Below, piece by piece: positions 8,572 through 12,266 of a DNA stretch of 12,266 nt. The notes beneath the pieces are model-generated. The model saw only the letters and a list, made by a program, of their open reading frames with translations. It was not told the DNA's origin and ran no database searches. How positions within the stretch are numbered: position 1 is the stretch's first letter; every line of letters begins with the position of its first letter. Source of the DNA: Balneolaceae bacterium (GTDB lineage Bacteria; Bacteroidota; Rhodothermia; Balneolales; Balneolaceae); NCBI GenBank assembly GCA_003555185.1, contig PWFZ01000038.1, positions 1-12,266 on the forward strand, written 5' to 3'. A program made the translations under genes and the position numbers.

Positions 8572-11099
8572 CAGTTCCCTACAAAGAACAAACTGTTCAC
8601 AAACAATAGCTTGCCATTTTCCCAGAAGCCGCGGAATAGTGGGTTGTCTATCATATACACCACCTCACCTGACCCATAACTCTGCACGCCAAATGTGAGG
8701 GTATGCTCAAGGTTTTGTTTGGCGCGATTACCAACAAAACCGCTCATATATGCGTCTTCGCGCGCTGTGCCTACATTCCACCCATTGTTTAAATAATCGT
8801 ATGCATTTGCGCCTACTTTAAGGGAGAAATAGTCATCATCATATCCAAAAGCGAGTGGATGGGTTGTGTCCAGGCTTATTCTATAGATTGCACCGGGAGT
8901 TGTGTTTGTCGCATTAGCACGCTCTCGATCACCATATAATCTTAACTTGCTCTCGGGAGAATTATCCGGCTCAACTTCATTGTATTTGGTACTGATCTCA
9001 AAGCCTTCTATTCCAGAAAGCAGAGAGTTTGTGTTACCGATGGCAATCAGCTTTCCACCTGAGCGAATCCATGACCTTAATTCATTCGTTGTGTCATCGT
9101 TCAACATGCCTGAATAACTACCGCTGGGTAAAACGATGGTGTTAAACTTATTAAAGTCCGTACTTGATAAATGCTCGGTGTGAATCATCGTGGCAGGGTA
9201 TTTTAGCTGTTGGTCAAAGAAATGCCACACTTCGCCGGCCTGCAGCGAGCTGGTTCCTTCCCCAATAAATACTGCAACTTCCGGTTTTTCAATAAACCGC
9301 ACGTTAGACGATCCGAAATCAGAGCCGCTTCCCACAAAACCTGTTGTTGCTCCGTGAATAGACCGATCGTGGTTTTGAGCAGCATTCATCACAATTTGAT
9401 TGAACCGATCACCAAGGTGACGATTATTGTCGCGGGTAATAACGAGTGTTCCCCGGTCGAATGATCTGCCATCGACATCGAATTCAACCACTGAAAAGCG
9501 GCTTCGAACATCATGTTTGGTGATTTCTGCAAGAAAACGTGCATCATCCATAGACTTCCAGTCTAGTACATATGCATAAGGAGTGGCAGAACCGGTCATT
9601 TCCGCAGGTCTCAATTCATCAAGATCAATTGCTGAACCCGGATTCACTCTGGATTCCAACGCGTAACCATTCAGCCCAAATCGATAATGTGCTTCCCAAG
9701 ATGTAATATCATATGTAAGGGAGTCTACCAGTTCAGGGTTGGGTTCGAAAAGTACACGAACCATCTGCGATTGAGGTTGGTATGCACTGATTATAATGTC
9801 GTTTTCACTAATGGATACATTCTCTGTGGTGCCGGTTGTGTAATTGAAACCATTGGCCGAAGTTGACGATCCTGCTCGGCCGTAACTAATCATTTGCGTA
9901 TCCAGGTAACTAAGTAGGTTGTGGATTTTATCAGGGTGGTTGTCAGCTTTAACCACATAGGTTTTATAGGTGCCTGATGGATTGTTAACGGCTCTGTCGA
10001 AGTGGTTTCTAAACTCGTTTACAACACGATCGGCGTGTTTTGATGTAACTTCAACTGTAGACAAACCACTTGTAGTGTGGTGGGTCAGTCGATCTTGCAG
10101 CGTGAGTGTATCTCCTTCCTGAGTGATAATTCCTGCACCGGCGAGTCCATGCCCTGCCTGTTCGTAGGTCATTCCAATAGCGCCGTTGAAGGTAGGCCAG
10201 GTATCACCGAAACTTGGATAGAAAAGGTCGAATCGTTCACGTGTGAAATAGAGCCATCCCTGTTCGTCAAAATACCGGACGTTATTTTCGCCAATGGTGG
10301 TCTGAAATTCACGCTGCCAGTCGGTAATTGCCATGTGAAATGGTTCGGCAGCCGGCGCAAAATAATAGGGAGCATTATAACTCTGCTCATGAAAATCGAC
10401 GTGTACATGCGGCATCCACTCCTGATAGACGGCGGAGCGTTGCTTCGACTCAATTTGTGTTTGCCACGCCCAGTCTCTGTTCAAATCAAAATAGTAGTGA
10501 TTTGGGCGTCCACCCGGCCAGTTTTCATGATGCTCGCGAGCCACAATATCCGGATTGATTTCTGAGCCTACAATTCCATTAAACCAGTTTACATATCGAT
10601 CTCGTCCATCCGGATTTAACATGGGATCCATAATCACAACTGAATCAGATAGCCACTGTTCTGTATCACTGTTGCCGGTTCCAACTAACTCATACAGTGT
10701 TTTCATTGCGGCTTCACTGCTTGATGTTTCATTACCGTGAATGTTGTAGCTCAGCCAGGTGATGGCTTTACTTTCACCCACCGGCTCACCGGAAACCAAG
10801 CCTGTAAGTTTTAAATTGTTGGTTCGAATTTCATCAATTCGGGAATGATTTTCGGGTGATGTCACCACCAGGTAAACAAGCTCACGGTATTCGTATGTCT
10901 TTCCATATTGATGAATGGTGACCCAGTCAGATTCTTCAGCTACATGATTTACATACCCAAGAACCCGGTGATGAGGAGTGTATCGCTCACCCAATTCGTA
11001 CCCTAAAAACTCGGCAGGAGATTGAACCTGAGCGTTTACAGTTTGATTTATGAGAGTAAATGAAAGGAGGAAAATGGCAATGGTAAAGATCTGTTTCAT
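8571..11099 (-). CDS. Secreted M14-family zinc carboxypeptidase with GATase-like C-terminal region
   Basis: An 842-residue exported metallopeptidase. Residues 1-23 form a signal peptide (hydrophobic IFTIAIFLLSFTLI, probable cleavage after VNA). The M14 domain covers about 30-345. Zinc ligands are His121 and Glu124 in HGNE, and His237 in VDFHEQ. Substrate-binding elements are NPDGR (162-166) and DLNRD (205-209), and the catalytic Glu313 is in MTYEQAG. The set is complete, so activity is likely. The middle (about 375-600) is a beta-rich linker region. Residues of about 605-700 (VAVFIGEG, TIVLPSGSY, LRSWIRSGGKLIAIGN) resemble a class I glutamine-amidotransferase fold, apparently without a catalytic cysteine. 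It should cleave peptides in the periplasm or outside the cell. No partner gene is visible; the upstream cyclase is on the same strand 114 nt away. Confidence 0.9.
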   Translation of the reverse strand: MKQIFTIAIFLLSFTLINQTVNAQVQSPAEFLGYELGERYTPHHRVLGYVNHVAEESDWVTIHQYGKTYEYRELVYLVVTSPENHSRIDEIRTNNLKLTGLVSGEPVGESKAITWLSYNIHGNETSSSEAAMKTLYELVGTGNSDTEQWLSDSVVIMDPMLNPDGRDRYVNWFNGIVGSEINPDIVAREHHENWPGGRPNHYYFDLNRDWAWQTQIESKQRSAVYQEWMPHVHVDFHEQSYNAPYYFAPAAEPFHMAITDWQREFQTTIGENNVRYFDEQGWLYFTRERFDLFYPSFGDTWPTFNGAIGMTYEQAGHGLAGAGIITQEGDTLTLQDRLTHHTTSGLSTVEVTSKHADRVVNEFRNHFDRAVNNPSGTYKTYVVKADNHPDKIHNLLSYLDTQMISYGRAGSSTSANGFNYTTGTTENVSISENDIIISAYQPQSQMVRVLFEPNPELVDSLTYDITSWEAHYRFGLNGYALESRVNPGSAIDLDELRPAEMTGSATPYAYVLDWKSMDDARFLAEITKHDVRSRFSVVEFDVDGRSFDRGTLVITRDNNRHLGDRFNQIVMNAAQNHDRSIHGATTGFVGSGSDFGSSNVRFIEKPEVAVFIGEGTSSLQAGEVWHFFDQQLKYPATMIHTEHLSSTDFNKFNTIVLPSGSYSGMLNDDTTNELRSWIRSGGKLIAIGNTNSLLSGIEGFEISTKYNEVEPDNSPESKLRLYGDRERANATNTTPGAIYRISLDTTHPLAFGYDDDYFSLKVGANAYDYLNNGWNVGTAREDAYMSGFVGNRAKQNLEHTLTFGVQSYGSGEVVYMIDNPLFRGFWENGKLLFVNSLFFVGN

Positions 11100-11213
11100 A
11101 GTCTGAATATCGGTTGTGGTAATTAGTCAGAGCAAACTAATCAAAACAGCTTTATGCTAAAAGCAGAATTGAAAGTGAGCATATATTTTATGGTGGAGAA
11201 AAAGGAGTTCTGT
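11100..11213 (-). promoter_or_regulatory. Intergenic region upstream of the M14 peptidase gene
   Basis: The 114 nt between the cyclase stop and the peptidase start probably contain the peptidase promoter. On the - strand a TTAGTTTG (revcomp of 11134-11141) is close to, but one base off, the Bacteroidota -7 consensus TAnnTTTG, and no matching -33 element is evident. There is no Shine-Dalgarno sequence and no clear terminator after the cyclase gene, so read-through is possible. Confidence 0.25.
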
Positions 11214-12266
11214 TTAAGACTGAAGACCCTTTCGGATAGGATTGATGTTGGTGCTTTTTCGGCCCAGAACTTCATAGAGTTCAATCGGCTCAGATTTGCC
11301 TTCCATAACGAGAGAGTCAGATTTTTTGGTGTCGAATTGTTGATCTAAAAATTCAAGAGTTGCGCCGCTTATTAAGACAGAATTTGGCATCTCTTTGGTT
11401 TTCGACTCAATTCGTGATGCAACATTCACAGCATCACCGATCACGGTGTATTCCATGTGATCATCTGTACCAATATTACCAACCAAAACTTCGCCGGTAT
11501 TGATACCTACACCAATTTTGACTTCCATGCCTAAAATTGATTCATACTTTTCGTTAATACCCTTGAGGGCTTGAATCATTTCGAGAGCGCAATTTACTGC
11601 ATTCTGTTGGTTATGAATGTGTGAAACAGGAGCGCCAAACAGGGCAAGCATACCATCACCAATCAACTTGTTTACGGAGCCGTGGTTCATTTTCACCGGT
11701 GTACCCAAGGCTGACCAAAAATCGTTAAGGAACGTAACCACATCCGCAGGATCAGCTGTAGAGGCAATCCTCGTAAAATTTCTAATATCTGCAAAAAGAA
11801 CTGATACTACTCGTGTCTCACCCTGAAGAATTTCGTTGTCTTCGTAACTTAATGTCTGTTCAACAACCTGTTCGGGTACATACTTGTTGAACAATTCTAA
11901 GATTCTTTTTTGCTCTTTAGTCTGTTCCTGCAATTGAGTGGAAAGGGTTCGATTCTCATCTAGAAGCTCTGCGTGTTTGATGGCACTTTGCAGTATTTGA
12001 AACATATCGTCAAAATCTGCTTCAACACGTAATAAGTGATCGATTTTTCCGGCACGAACTGCCTGTCTTAGAACTGAAGTATTGTCTGATTTTGCTTTCA
12101 CCACCGAAATGAGGTGAGGGAATTCAGGCTTGATACTTTCAAAAAACTGAATAGCAGTCATGTCCTTCATGCGTTCTTCTGATAGAACCACATGCATATC
12201 AAAATCACTTAAATTTCGGTAGGCTTCACGTGAGTTTCGGGCAGTAAAAACATTGAAATGAGGAGA
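11214..12266 (-). CDS. Receiver-domain class III adenylate/guanylate cyclase (partial, 5' end outside window)
   Basis: The frame is open to the window edge: 23 codons precede the ATG at 12195-12197, and they read as the middle of a receiver domain, so that ATG is internal. Numbering from it, a degenerate receiver covers residues up to about 75, a helical linker 76-115 (ending FNKYVPEQVVEQ), and a class III cyclase domain about 128-312. Metal-binding Asp137 (FADIRNF) and Asp181 (IGDG), base-selecting Lys177 and Thr251 (EYTVIGD), and transition-state Asn258 and Arg262 (NVASR) are all present. Lys plus Thr is the class IIIb adenylate cyclase pattern, so ATP to cAMP is most likely. The receiver position expected to hold the phospho-acceptor Asp reads Glu7 (VVLSEERM), and the usual KP reads RV (57-58). 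Phosphorelay control is doubtful. Confidence 0.88.
   Translation of the reverse strand, partial: SPHFNVFTARNSREAYRNLSDFDMHVVLSEERMKDMTAIQFFESIKPEFPHLISVVKAKSDNTSVLRQAVRAGKIDHLLRVEADFDDMFQILQSAIKHAELLDENRTLSTQLQEQTKEQKRILELFNKYVPEQVVEQTLSYEDNEILQGETRVVSVLFADIRNFTRIASTADPADVVTFLNDFWSALGTPVKMNHGSVNKLIGDGMLALFGAPVSHIHNQQNAVNCALEMIQALKGINEKYESILGMEVKIGVGINTGEVLVGNIGTDDHMEYTVIGDAVNVASRIESKTKEMPNSVLISGATLEFLDQQFDTKKSDSLVMEGKSEPIELYEVLGRKSTNINPIRKGLQS

Noticed and set aside
10077..10565. A 162-codon frame opposite the M14 peptidase
   Set aside because: It lies over the conserved peptidase catalytic region on the other strand, and its translation lacks any recognisable feature.
12195..12197. The ATG at 12195-12197 as the true start of the cyclase
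   Set aside because: The frame continues without a stop to the window edge, and the upstream codons (FNVFTARNSREAYRNL) read as a receiver-domain segment, so the gene starts outside the window.

Overview
The window looks like a chromosomal segment from a member of the Bacteroidota/Balneolota/Rhodothermota assemblage; Balneolaceae is my best guess, by inference only. The reasons are moderate GC with A-rich leaders and no clear Shine-Dalgarno sequence before any start codon, a recF-DUF721-ybbR gene order, a secreted large M14 peptidase, a long-form IspH, and hairpin-rich dispersed repeats of the REP kind. All the protein genes are recognisable housekeeping or common accessory families. I see no transposase, phage, CRISPR, toxin-antitoxin or defence genes.

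Layout. At 2-145 (+) is the last 47 codons of a probable outer-membrane beta-barrel protein. It ends 23 nt inside the 3' end of a convergent HAD phosphatase gene (123-818, -). A 74-bp divergent promoter region separates the phosphatase from enolase (893-2179, +). Enolase is followed on the same strand by recF (2272-3402), a DciA/DUF721 gene (3404-3700) and a YbbR-domain membrane protein (3723-4730). The last three are packed with gaps of 1 and 22 nt and probably form one transcript, perhaps with enolase. Two small palindromes with the core AAACCTG(T/A)CAGGTTT lie between ybbR and the convergent ispH (4837-6087, -). A 392-bp divergent region leads to a DEAD-box RNA helicase (6480-7772, +), which has a strong intrinsic terminator at 7820-7855.

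The non-coding stretch 7773-8570 is the most unusual part. It holds two copies (7888-8061 and 8259-8503) of a composite hairpin repeat. Each has an inverted outer hairpin, a variable spacer and a 104-105-nt conserved three-hairpin core. A degenerate heptamer array lies next to the following gene. That gene (8571-11099, -) encodes a secreted M14 metallocarboxypeptidase with an apparent glutamine-amidotransferase-like C-terminal region. The last gene (11214-12266, -, 5' end outside the window) encodes a class III nucleotidyl cyclase joined to an N-terminal response-regulator receiver domain, whose phospho-acceptor aspartate appears to be replaced by glutamate.

Functionally, the genes cover glycolysis (enolase), phosphate-ester cleanup (HAD), DNA gap repair (RecF), replicative helicase loading (DciA), cell-envelope or c-di-AMP-related function (YbbR), isoprenoid synthesis (IspH), RNA remodelling (DEAD-box), extracytoplasmic peptide processing (M14) and cyclic-nucleotide signalling (cyclase). 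I found no convincing new multi-gene system. The best leads are the composite repeats and the degenerate receiver-cyclase.
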